64,000 bases of DNA. Origin: Colletes latitarsis. Taxonomy: Eukaryota; Arthropoda; Insecta; Hymenoptera; Colletidae. Numbering within the stretch: the first letter of the stretch is position 1; every line of letters begins with the position of its first letter. Positions 47,165 through 58,600 of this stretch are shown in pieces. The stretch covers positions 62,001 through 126,000 of the forward strand of contig NW_027488404.1 in the NCBI RefSeq assembly GCF_051014445.1, in the 5' to 3' direction. The notes below the pieces were generated by a model. It saw nothing but the letters and a program-made list of their open reading frames with translations, had not been told where the DNA came from and did not search any database. The position numbers and the translations under genes are program-made.

Positions 47165-47228
47165 ATTTAAATAGTTTAAATAAAAATATTGAATTGTGGA
47201 TTCAATGATGTATAAAAATACTTTAAAT
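47165..47228 (+). tRNA. trnH: tRNA-His (GTG), copy 2
   Basis: Inverted duplicate of 11113-11176, anticodon GTG, overlapping the nad5 start by about two bases. Confidence 0.85.
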
Positions 47229-48917
47229 TATATTATTAATAATTATTTATAGTTTATTTATATTAATTTTAAGTTTTATATTAATAATTATAGGAATATA
47301 TTTTTATATATTTAAATTTAATATATATATTGAATGATTAATATTAAATTTTAATAGAATAAAAATTGAATTTTTAATTTTTTTAGATTATATAAGATTA
47401 ATTTTTTAAGAATTGTAATATTAATTTCTTCTATAGTAATATTATATAGAATTGAATATATAAAATCAGAAATTTTTATTAAACGATTTATTTATTTAGT
47501 AATATTATTTGTAATTTCAATATGTTTAATAATTTTAAGTCCAAATATTTTTAGAATTATATTAGGTTGGGATGGTTTAGGATTAATTTCTTATTGTTTA
47601 ATTATTTTTTATCAAAATTATAATTCATATAATTCAGGATTTTTAACAATTTTATGTAATCGAATTGGAGATGTTAGATTATTATTAATAATTTGTATAT
47701 TTATAAATTTAGGATCTTGAAATGGATTAATTTATAATAATAATTTTTATAACAATATATTAAATTTTATATTAATTTTAACAGCTATAACTAAAAGTGC
47801 TCAAATACCTTTTTCTTTATGATTACCTGCTGCTATAACAGCCCCTACTCCAGTTTCTTCATTAGTTCATTCATCAACATTAGTTACTGCAGGTGTATAT
47901 TTATTAATTCGATATAATAAATTATTTATAATAAATATAAATATTAATATATATATATTATACATTTCTTTAATAACAACTTTTATAGCAAGATTAATAG
48001 CTAATTTTGAATATGATTTAAAAAAAATTATTGCTTTATCAACATTAAGACAATTAGGTTTAATAATATTAACTTTAAGTATTAATTATTATGAATTAGC
48101 ATTTTTTCATATAATTATTCATGCTTTATTTAAATCATTAATATTTTTATGTGCTGGAGATTTTATTCATTTAATAAATAATAATCAAGATATTCGTAAA
48201 TATGGTAATATATTAATAATTACACCAATAAAAAGATTAATTATAATTTTAAGTTTAATTATATTAATAGGATTTCCATTTTTATCTGGATTTTATTCAA
48301 AAGATTTAATTATTGAAATATTTATAAATAAAAAATTAAATTATATTTTTTATTTAATTTTTATTATTTCAATAATATTAACAATTAGGTATAGAATTCG
48401 AATAATTTTATGATTAATATTTTTTAATAATAATTTTATTCCTATAATTTATTTTAAAGAAAATAAATTAATAATTTTTTGTATAATAATATTATTAATA
48501 TTATCTTTTTTTTTTAGATATAATATATTTAAATTAATTTATATTAAATATTTATTTAATATATATATATTAGATAAAATAATAATTTTAAATTTTTATA
48601 TTTATGGATTTTGAATTAGTTTATTAATGTATAATTTCAATATATATTTATTTAAAAATTTAATAAATTTTATTATAACAATATTTTTTTCTATATATAT
48701 ATTTAAATATAGATATAAAAATTTATTTAATATTATATATAAATATGAAATTTTAATAGAAAAAGGATGATTTGAAAGATCTATAGGTATATATATATTG
48801 AAATTAATATATATATTTAATATATTTAATAATAAATATATATTTAATAAGTTAGAATTTATTGTTATTATAAATTTTTATATTATTATATTATTATTAT
48901 TTATTTGAATTTTATAA
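47227..48917 (+). pseudogene. nad5: NADH dehydrogenase subunit 5, copy 2, one-base frameshift
   Basis: Inverted duplicate of 9423-11114, one base shorter (1691 bp). The T run at 47402-47407 has six T where copy 1 has seven. The frame then meets TAA at once, about 60 codons in. Everything downstream (GWDGLGLISY, LPAAMTAPTPVSS) is intact in the other frame. A single-base homopolymer change is the commonest long-read error, so this may be a consensus fault rather than true decay. Confidence 0.83.
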
Positions 48918-48920
48918 ATT

Positions 48921-48984
48921 ATTTAAATAGCTTAAATATAAAAGTATAATATTGAAAATATTAAGATAAATAAATTTTTTAAAT
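48921..48984 (+). tRNA. trnF: tRNA-Phe (GAA), copy 2
   Basis: Inverted duplicate of 9356-9419. Acceptor ATTTAAA/TTTAAAT, anticodon GAA. Confidence 0.85.
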
Positions 48985-49042
48985 AGAAATATTAATGAAT
49001 AATCATTAATTTTTAAGTTAGAAGCTTAAATTATTATATTTC
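48985..49042 (-). tRNA. trnS1: tRNA-Ser1 (TCT), copy 2
   Basis: Inverted duplicate of 9298-9355, D-arm reduced, anticodon TCT. Confidence 0.88.
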
Positions 49043-49044
49043 AA

Positions 49045-49115
49045 ATTTATATAATTTAAACAAAATATTATATTTTCAATATAAAAATAATATAAATTAA
49101 TTTTATTTATAAATA
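49045..49115 (+). tRNA. trnE: tRNA-Glu (TTC), copy 2
   Basis: Inverted duplicate of 9225-9295. As in copy 1 it is opposite in strand to trnS1 and trnN, which is not the ancestral state. T-arm poorly defined. Confidence 0.62.
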
Positions 49116-49131
49116 ATAAAAATTAATAATT

Positions 49132-49201
49132 TTTAATTGGAATATTTAATTCAATTAAATTATTAACAATAATTTACCTCTAATTTTTTGGTTTCAATTA
49201 A
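49132..49201 (-). tRNA. trnN: tRNA-Asn (GTT), copy 2
   Basis: Inverted duplicate of 9139-9208, acceptor TTAATTG/CAATTAA, anticodon GTT. Confidence 0.9.
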
Positions 49202-49202
49202 A

Positions 49203-49274
49203 TTTAGATATTAATAATTTATTTATTAAATTTTTAAATGCAATTTAAATGTTATTATATTAACTAATATCCAA
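49203..49274 (-). tRNA. trnA: tRNA-Ala (TGC), copy 2
   Basis: Inverted duplicate of 9066-9137, anticodon TGC. Confidence 0.85.
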
Positions 49275-49281
49275 ATTAAAA

Positions 49282-49350
49282 ATTATATAAAGTAAAAATT
49301 TACATTTAATTTCGAATTAAAAATTTGATTATTAAAATTAATCTATATAA
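49282..49350 (-). tRNA. trnR: tRNA-Arg (TCG), copy 2
   Basis: Inverted duplicate of 8990-9058, anticodon TCG. Confidence 0.85.
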
Positions 49351-49354
49351 TAAA

Positions 49355-49708
49355 TTAATTTAATCAATTTAAATAACCTAAATATCATTCTATTAATAAT
49401 CCAATAATTAATATTAATAAAAAATATATAAATATAATTATTGAAATTAAAGATATAAATTCTTTTATTACAAAAATTAATGGTAAAATTAATATAATTT
49501 CAACATCAAAAATTAAAAAAATTAATGAAATTAAAAAAAAATTATTAGAAAATGGTAATCGTCTATTAGATAAAGGATCAAATCCACACTCAATTGGTAA
49601 AATTTTTTCTCGATTTTTTTTATACCTTATTTTAAAATATAAATTTATAAATGTTAATAATAAACAAATAAATATAATAATAAATAATATAAATATATAA
49701 TTAAAAAT
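49355..49708 (-). CDS. nad3: NADH dehydrogenase subunit 3, copy 2
   Basis: Inverted duplicate of 8632-8985, 117 aa, open frame. ECGFDPLSNRRLPFS and FDVEIILILPL are present and the translated part is identical to copy 1. Confidence 0.95.
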
Positions 49709-49776
49709 TATATATATTATTATTAATAAATTTTTTAATTGGAAGTTAATCGTAATAATTTTTATACTATATATAT
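49709..49776 (-). tRNA. trnG: tRNA-Gly (TCC), copy 2
   Basis: Inverted duplicate of 8564-8631, anticodon TCC. Confidence 0.85.
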
Positions 49777-49790
49777 ATATATTAATTAAT

Positions 49791-50576
49791 TTAATATATT
49801 CATCAATAAATAAATATATAAACAAATAATCAAATAATATCTACAAAATGTCAATATCAAGATGAAGCTTCAAAATGAAAATGATGAATTTTAGAAAAAT
49901 GATTAATTGATATACGAAATAAACATGTTATTAAAAATAAAATACCAATAATTACATGTGTTCCATGAAATCCTGTTAATAAATAAAAAATAGATCCAAA
50001 AATTCTATCATTAATACAAAATTTTGATTCATTATATTCTAAATATTGTAATAATGAAAAATAAATTCCTAATAAAATTGTACATAATAATCAAAATTTA
50101 CTATATCTTAATTTATTATTTAATAATAAATTATGACTTAAAGTAATTATAAATCCAGATGAAATTAAAATAATTGAATTTAATAATGGAATATCATAAG
50201 GATTAAATATTAAAATATTTTTAGGAGGTCATAAATTACCAATTTCAATATTAGGTGAAATACATCTATGGAAATAAGTTCAAAATATTGAAATAAAAAA
50301 AAATAATTCTGAAATAATAAATAAAATTATTCTAAATTTTATTATTATTATTACTTTTAATGTATGAAATCCTTGATAAGTTCTTTCCCGAATAATATCT
50401 CGTCATCATTGAAATATTATTATTATTAAAATTAATATATTTAATAATATAAAAAATAATTTATTTAATATAAATCAATTTAATATTCTTATTAATAAAT
50501 TTATTAAAGATAAAGAAGTTATTAAAGGTCATGGTCTTAATGTAACTAAATGAAAAGGATGATTTGAATTTATCAT
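49791..50576 (-). CDS. cox3: Cytochrome c oxidase subunit III, copy 2
   Basis: Inverted duplicate of 7764-8549, 261 aa, ATG to TAA, same length. No indel relative to copy 1. Confidence 0.95.
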
Positions 50577-50590
50577 TTTAATATTTAATT

Positions 50591-51262
50591 TTAATTAGAT
50601 TCATTAAAATATAATAAACTTAAAATTGAAAATACATATGATTGAATTATAGAAACTGAAATTTCTAAAATAAATAATATATTTTGTACAATAATAATTA
50701 AAGGTAAAAATAATAATATTAAATTATTTATTGATGATCCTATTAAAGATAATAATAAATGACCTGCTAATATATTAGCAGTTAATCGAATAGATAATGT
50801 TCATGGACGAATAATATTTCTAATTAATTCAATTAATACTATAAAATTTATTAAAAATATAGGTGTATTTAATGGAACTAAATGAATTAATATATAATTT
50901 AAATTTACACTTCATCCAAATAATATAAATCTTAATCATAAAGTTAAAGATAAAGATAAATTAATATTTAAATGACTTGTTGGTGTAAAATTATAAGGAA
51001 ATAATCCTAATAAATTTATAAATAAAATTATTATTATTAAACTAATAAAAATAATAATATTAGATATATATTTAAATATTACTAATAATTTAAATTCATT
51101 AAAAATTAAATTAATTAATAATATAAATATTATTTGATAACGTGATAATTTAATTCAATATATTAATGGGATTAATATCAATACTATTATAATTATAATT
51201 CAATTTATTGATATATATATATTTGTTGAAGGATCAAAAATAGAAAATAAATTTGTTACCAT
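50591..51262 (-). CDS. atp6: ATP synthase F0 subunit 6, copy 2
   Basis: Inverted duplicate of 7078-7749, 223 aa. The essential Arg159 codon region is unchanged. Overlaps atp8 by 7 bases. Confidence 0.95.
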
Positions 51263-51414
51263 TTATATATATAAATAAATAAATGTTTCTTATAAAATTT
51301 AATTTTTATAATTTTATTATAATTTATAAAATAAATTATAATTAAAATAATAAAAATTATAATTAATCTATAAATATACAAATTTAATCAATTTATTGGT
51401 ATTATTTGTGGAAT
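51256..51414 (-). CDS. atp8: ATP synthase F0 subunit 8, copy 2
   Basis: Inverted duplicate of 6926-7084, 52 aa, with the same PQMMPMNW start region. Confidence 0.92.
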
Positions 51415-51424
51415 GAAAAAATTT

Positions 51425-51495
51425 TCATTAGAAGTAATTGTTAAATACTATTATTTGGTTTAAGAGACCAATTCTTACATTTCAGACACCTAATG
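51425..51495 (-). tRNA. trnK: tRNA-Lys (CTT), copy 2
   Basis: Inverted duplicate of 6845-6915, anticodon CTT. Confidence 0.88.
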
Positions 51496-51568
51496 AAAAA
51501 AATATTGATTATATATTATTCAATAACTTTAAAATGACATTTTAATATTATTATTTAACTAATTTTTT
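51496..51568 (-). tRNA. trnD: tRNA-Asp (GTC), copy 2
   Basis: Inverted duplicate of 6772-6844, anticodon GTC. Confidence 0.85.
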
Positions 51569-51582
51569 ATAATAATATATAA

Positions 51583-52266
51583 TTAATTATTTATATTAAT
51601 TCAATTCATAAAATTTGAACAATTAGTTCTTTCTAATACAATTGGTATAAATCTATGATTAGCTCCACAAATTTCTGAACATTGTCCAAAAAATAAACCT
51701 GATCGTATTGAAATTAAAGTTATTTGATTAATACGTCCTGGAATTGAATCTATTTTTATTCCTAATGATGGAATTGTTCAAGAATGAATAACATCTAATG
51801 ATGTAGTTAATAAACGAATAGGAATATTATAAGGGATAATTAATCGATTATCAACATCTAATAAACGAAATAAATCTAATTTATCTAAATCTTTAATTAT
51901 ATAAGAATCAAAATTAAAATTTTTAAATTCAGGATATTCATAACTTCAATATCATTGATGTCCAATAGCTTTAATTGTAAAAAAAATAGGATTCCATATT
52001 TCATCAATAAAATATAATGTTTTTAATGAAGGAAAAGCAATAATTATTAAAATTAATATAGGTAAAATTGTTCATACAATTTCAATTAAATGATGCTTTA
52101 ACAAATATCGATTTATAAATTCATTAGTTATAATATCTAATATAATTAATAATGTAAATGTAATAATTATAATTATTATAATTATAGTAATATTATAAAA
52201 TAAATTTAAATTATTAGAAAATGGTGAACTTGGATCTTGAAAAGAAAATATTTTTCAATGTGAAAT
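51583..52266 (-). CDS. cox2: Cytochrome c oxidase subunit II, copy 2
   Basis: Inverted duplicate of 6074-6757, 227 aa, same length, with the CuA motif region intact. Confidence 0.96.
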
Positions 52267-52333
52267 TATTAATAAAAAATTATAATTTTTATTTAAGAAT
52301 CTTAAGTTCATTGCACTTATCTGCCATATTAAT
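52267..52333 (-). tRNA. trnL2: tRNA-Leu2 (TAA), copy 2
   Basis: Inverted duplicate of 6007-6073, anticodon TAA. Confidence 0.9.
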
Positions 52334-52393
52334 TATTAATAAATATTTTTAATTTTTTTTATAATTATAAAATTATTTATAATATATAAAATT

Positions 52394-53950
52394 TTATTTA
52401 TTCTTTTTATTATATATAATTTTAATAATAAAAGGTAATTCATTAAATGAATGATCTAAAGGAGGATAATTTTGTAATCATTCTAAAGAACATTGATAAA
52501 ATTTAAAAATAATTAATCGTTTAGCAATTAATCTTTCTATAATAATATAAATTAATAAAATTAATCTATTTAATGAAATTAAAGATCCTAAAGAAGATAA
52601 TAAATTTCAACAATAATATGAATCAGGATAATCAGAATATCGTCGAGGTATTCCTATTAATCCTAAAAAATGTTGAGGAAAAAAAGTTAAATTTACTCCA
52701 ATAAATATTAATAAAAATTGAATAATTAATCATTTTTTATTTAAAATTAAACCAGTAAAAATTGGATATCAATAAATAAATCTTGCAATAATAGAAAATA
52801 CTGCTCCTATAGATAATACATAATGAAAATGTGCTACTACATAATATGTATCATGTAAAATAATATCAATAGATGAATTAGATAATATAATTCCAGTTAA
52901 TCCTCCTATCGTAAATAAAAAAATAAATCCTATTGATCATAAAATAGAAGGATTAATAATTAATTTAGATCCATAATATGTTGCTATTCATCTAAAAACT
53001 TTAATTCCAGTAGGAATAGCAATAATTATAGTTGCTGAAGTAAAATAAGCTCGTGTATCAACATCTAATCCAACTGTAAATATATGATGAGCTCATACAA
53101 TAAATCCTAAAAATCCAATCCCTAATATTGCATAAATTATTCCAATATTACCAAATGTTTCCTTTTTACCACTTTCATTAAAAATAATATGTGAAATTAA
53201 TCCAAATCCAGGTAAAATTAAAATATAAACTTCAGGATGACCAAAAAATCAAAATAAATGTTGATAAAGTACAGGATCTCCTCCACCTGAAGGGTCAAAA
53301 AATGAAGTATTTAAATTACGATCAGTTAATAATATTGTAATTGCACCAGCTAATACAGGTAAAGATAATAATAATAAAATTGTTGTAATAAAAACAGATC
53401 ATGAAAATAAAGATAATTGATCATAATTTAAATTATAATTTTTTATTATTAAAATTGTTACAATAAAATTTATTGATCCTATAATAGATGAAATACCTGC
53501 AATATGTAAAGAAAAAATAGTTAAATCAACAGATAAAGAAGAATGATATATTAATGAAGATAATGGAGGATAAATAGTTCATCCTGTTCCTCTTCCTCTA
53601 TATAAAATACTACTTATTAATAATAAAATTAATGAAGGGGGTAATAATCAAAATCTTATATTATTTATTCGTGGAAATGCTATATCTGGTGCACCAATTA
53701 TTAATGGAATTAATCAATTTCCAAATCCCCCAATTAAAAAAGGTATAACTATAAAAAAAATTATAATAAAAGCATGAGAAGTAACAATAGAATTATAAAT
53801 TTGATCATTATTAATTCATATACCTGGTGAACTTAATTCCATACGAATAATTATTCTTAATGAAGAACCAATTATTCCAGTTCATATAGCAAAAATAAAA
53901 TATAGTATCCCAATATTCTTATGATTTGTTGAATAAAATCATTTAAAAAT
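52394..53950 (-). CDS. cox1: Cytochrome c oxidase subunit I, copy 2
   Basis: Inverted duplicate of 4390-5946, 518 aa, ATT start and TAA stop. Flanking coordinates sum to 58,340 on both sides, so there is no net indel. The haem and CuB ligand regions read the same as in copy 1. Confidence 0.97.
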
Positions 53951-53965
53951 ATAATAAATATTTAT

Positions 53966-54031
53966 TAAAATTTACAATTATATTATATTTTTAAATTTGA
54001 AATTTAATAGTTTATTTTAACTTAAAATTTT
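53966..54031 (-). tRNA. trnW: tRNA-Trp (TCA), copy 2
   Basis: Inverted duplicate of 4309-4374, anticodon TCA. Confidence 0.8.
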
Positions 54032-54091
54032 ATATTTATATTTAATATTAAAATTAAATTATAATAATTCATAAAATTAATAAATTTAAAT

Positions 54092-54148
54092 AATATTGTG
54101 TCTGAAAAAGAAGTAAATTGTAAATTTATTTATAAAGATAAAAATTCT
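54092..54148 (+). tRNA. trnY: tRNA-Tyr (GTA), copy 2
   Basis: Inverted duplicate of 4192-4248, anticodon GTA, short T arm. Confidence 0.75.
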
Positions 54149-54181
54149 TTCTATATTAAAAATTATTATTTATTTTTAATT

Positions 54182-54252
54182 AAATTTTTATAAGTTAAAA
54201 TAAACTATTAAATTGCAAATTTAAAAATATTAAAAATTTAATTAAAAATTTA
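54182..54252 (+). tRNA. trnC: tRNA-Cys (GCA), copy 2
   Basis: Inverted duplicate of 4088-4158, anticodon GCA; abuts the nad2 stop. Confidence 0.75.
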
Positions 54253-55272
54253 TTAAATTTCAATATATAAATATAATATACATATAAATATAATTATAAA
54301 TAAAATTAATAGTAATCATTTAGGAATAATTGTATTAATTATAATCTTATAAGAATAAGATTTAATTTTTGAGTTTAAATAATGATTAAATAAAAATAAA
54401 TTTAAATAAGTTCATGTTATTAAAGTTCTAGAAATTAATATAGGAATTAATACAACCATTAAATTTTCATGATTTATAATTAAACTTTCTAATAATATCC
54501 ATTTTATTAAAAATGTTAATATTGGAGGAAATCTAGAATATATAATTATTAAAAATATTATTAATATTTTTAATGGTTTACTTAAGTTTAAATCATAAAC
54601 ATCAAATTTATTATCAATATTTAATATACCTAATAATCGAAATAATAATAATGTTATTAAAGTGTATAAAATTATATAAATAATAAATAATTTTATAGAT
54701 ATCATTATTAAAAATAACAATAAACATGTATGAATTAATGAAGAATAAATTATAATGTATTTTAAAGAATTAGTATTTAAAACTAAAAGTCTAGAATATA
54801 ATAAATTAAAAATAATAAATCCAATTATATGATCATCTAATTTTAATATTAAATGTATTAAATAAATAGGTTGAATTTTTAAAATAGTAGAAAAAATAAA
54901 TAAATTTATTCAATTTATATATTTTGAAGATATTAAAAATCAAAAATTTACAGGATATAAACCTATTTTTATATATAATATAAAATAAGTAACAGCAATA
55001 TGTAAATTATCTATTTCTTCTAAATTAAGAATATTTTTTATAATAATACTAAAATATAATAATAAAGAAGTAATTATAGAAACTATAAAATAAAAAATTG
55101 CAGAATTTATATCCTTTTCAATAATTAAAATATAAACTATAGTAAAACTTACAATTTCTATTAATATTCAAACAATAATACAATTATTAAATAATAAAGA
55201 TACAATTCTTAAAAAAAAAATTAAAAGAATTAATAATTTTAATTTAACATCATATTTTAAAGTTTTTTTAAT
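54253..55272 (-). CDS. nad2: NADH dehydrogenase subunit 2, copy 2
   Basis: Inverted duplicate of 3068-4087, 339 aa, same length. The homopolymer near the start has ten A here (ten T in copy 1), so both copies agree. Start ATT at 55272 uncertain as in copy 1. Confidence 0.9.
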
Positions 55273-55340
55273 ATAAAATTAAATAAATTTTTTATTTAAT
55301 TTAATAATTAATAATTTTAATTTAAATTTTTAATAAAATA

Positions 55341-55404
55341 TAATAATAAAAATTTAATTTATATAAATATTTCATCAAAATATTCCTTTTTCAGGCATAT
55401 TACT
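55341..55404 (-). tRNA. trnI: tRNA-Ile (GAT), copy 2
   Basis: Inverted duplicate of 2936-2999, anticodon GAT. Confidence 0.8.
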
Positions 55405-55418
55405 AAAATTTTTAAAAA

Positions 55419-55486
55419 TTATATTTTAGTGTTTAAGCACATAAAATTTTGAATTTTATAGAATTAATTAAATTAATAAATATATT
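55419..55486 (+). tRNA. trnQ: tRNA-Gln (TTG), copy 2
   Basis: Inverted duplicate of 2854-2921; TTAGTG...CAC D-arm and TTG anticodon read directly on the plus strand. Confidence 0.75.
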
Positions 55487-55534
55487 AATTATATAATTAT
55501 TAATTATATAATATTTATTATTTTTTTATTTATT

Positions 55535-55604
55535 ATATAAAAGATATTCAAAATCTATATTTAGGGTATGAACCTAATAACTTTATTTATTTAGTTTATT
55601 TATA
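55535..55604 (-). tRNA. trnM: tRNA-Met (CAT), copy 2
   Basis: Inverted duplicate of 2736-2805, anticodon CAT; last gene before array 4. Confidence 0.85.
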
Positions 55605-55630
55605 TAAATAAATATATAAATAAAAATAAT

Positions 55631-58600
55631 TTTAATTTCATTATTAAGTAAATTTTTTTATACATCCTAGTAATTTCACTATAATTTTACTATAACTCTG
55701 ATAATTAAATATTCACTCAATTTCAATGATCAGATGAAATTGAATGATTTTAATTTCATTATTAAGTAAATTTTTTTATACATCCTAGTAATTTCACTAT
55801 AATTTTACTATAACTCTGATAATTAAATATTCACTCAATTTCAATGATCAGATGAAATTGAATGATTTTAATTTCATTATTAAATAAATTTTTTTATACA
55901 TCCTAGTAATTTCACTATAATTTTACTATAACTCTGATAATTAAATATTCACTCAATTTCAATGATCAGATGAAATTGAATGATTTTAATTTCATTATTA
56001 AGTAAATTTTTTTATACATCCTAGTAATTTCACTATAATTTTACTATAACTCTGATAATTAAATATTCACTCAATTTCAATGATCAGATGAAATTGAATG
56101 ATTTTAATTTCATTATTAAGTAAATTTTTTTATACATCCTAGTAATTTCACTATAATTTTACTATAACTCTGATAATTAAATATTCACTCAATTTCAATG
56201 ATCAGATGAAATTGAATGATTTTAATTTCATTATTAAGTAAATTTTTTTATACATCCTAGTAATTTCACTATAATTTTACTATAACTCTAATAATTAAAT
56301 ATTCACTCAATTTCAATGATCAGATGAAATTGAATGATTTTAATTTCATTATTAAATAAATTTTTTTATACATCCTAGTAATTTCACTATAATTTTACTA
56401 TAACTCTGATAATTAAATATTCACTCAATTTCAATGATCAGATGAAATTGAATGATTTTAATTTCATTATTAAGTAAATTTTTTTATACATCCTAGTAAT
56501 TTCACTATAATTTTACTATAACTCTGATAATTAAATATTCACTCAATTTCAATGATCAGATGAAATTGAATGATTTTAATTTCATTATTAAGTAAATTTT
56601 TTTATACATCCTAGTAATTTCACTATAATTTTACTATAACTCTGATAATTAAATATTCACTCAATTTCAATGATCAGATGAAATTGAATGATTTTAATTT
56701 CATTATTAAGTAAATTTTTTTATACATCCTAGTAATTTCACTATAATTTTACTATAACTCTGATAATTAAATATTCACTCAATTTCAATGATCAGATGAA
56801 ATTGAATGATTTTAATTTCATTATTAAGTAAATTTTTTTATACATCCTAGTAATTTCACTATAATTTTACTATAACTCTGATAATTAAATATTCACTCAA
56901 TTTCAATGATCAGATGAAATTGAATGATTTTAATTTCATTATTAAGTAAATTTTTTTATACATCCTAGTAATTTCACTATAATTTTACTATAACTCTAAT
57001 AATTAAATATTCACTCAATTTCAATGATCAGATGAAATTGAATGATTTTAATTTCATTATTAAGTAAATTTTTTTATACATCCTAGTAATTTCACTATAA
57101 TTTTACTATAACTCTGATAATTAAATATTCACTCAATTTCAATGATCAGATGAAATTGAATGATTTTAATTTCATTATTAAGTAAATTTTTTTATACATC
57201 CTAGTAATTTCACTATAATTTTACTATAACTCTGATAATTAAATATTCACTCAATTTCAATGATCAGATGAAATTGAATGATTTTAATTTCATTATTAAG
57301 TAAATTTTTTTATACATCCTAGTAATTTCACTATAATTTTACTATAACTCTGATAATTAAATATTCACTCAATTTCAATGATCAGATGAAATTGAATGAT
57401 TTTAATTTCATTATTAAGTAAATTTTTTTATACATCCTAGTAATTTCACTATAATTTTACTATAACTCTGATAATTAAATATTCACTCAATTTCAATGAT
57501 CAGATGAAATTGAATGATTTTAATTTCATTATTAAGTAAATTTTTTTATACATCCTAGTAATTTCACTATAATTTTACTATAACTCTGATAATTAAATAT
57601 TCACTCAATTTCAATGATCAGATGAAATTGAATGATTTTAATTTCATTATTAAGTAAATTTTTTTATACATCCTAGTAATTTCACTATAATTTTACTATA
57701 ACTCTGATAATTAAATATTCACTCAATTTCAATGATCAGATGAAATTGAATGATTTTAATTTCATTATTAAATAAATTTTTTTATACATCCTAGTAATTT
57801 CACTATAATTTTACTATAACTCTGATAATTAAATATTCACTCAATTTCAATGATCAGATGAAATTGAATGATTTTAATTTCATTATTAAGTAAATTTTTT
57901 TACACATCCTAGTAATTTCACTATAATTTTACTATAACTCTGATAATTAAATATTCACTCAATTTCAATGATCAGATGAAATTGAATGATTTTAATTTCA
58001 TTATTAAATAAATTTTTTTATACATCCTAGTAATTTCACTATAATTTTACTATAACTCTGATAATTAAATATTCACTCAATTTCAATGATCAGATGAAAT
58101 TGAATGATTTTAATTTCATTATTAAGTAAATTTTTTTATACATCCTAGTAATTTCACTATAATTTTACTATAACTCTGATAATTAAATATTCACTCAATT
58201 TCAATGATCAGATGAAATTGAATGATTTTAATTTCATTATTAAGTAAATTTTTTTATACATCCTAGTAATTTCACTATAATTTTACTATAACTCTGATAA
58301 TTAAATATTCACTCAATTTCAATGATCAGATGAAATTGAATGATTTTAATTTCATTATTAAGTAAATTTTTTTATACATCCTAGTAATTTCACTATAATT
58401 TTACTATAACTCTGATAATTAAATATTCACTCAATTTCAATGATCAGATGAAATTGAATGATTTTAATTTCATTATTAAGTAAATTTTTTTATACATCCT
58501 AGTAATTTCACTATAATTTTACTATAACTCTGATAATTAAATATTCACTCAATTTCAATGATCAGATGAAATTGAATGATTTTAATTTCATTATTAAGTA

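Noticed and set aside
40002..55630. Copy 2 as a nuclear mitochondrial insertion (NUMT)
   Set aside because: No nuclear flanks, a complete gene set with control arrays, and no substitutions noticed. The only damage is a few indels, mostly in homopolymers or short tandem contexts.
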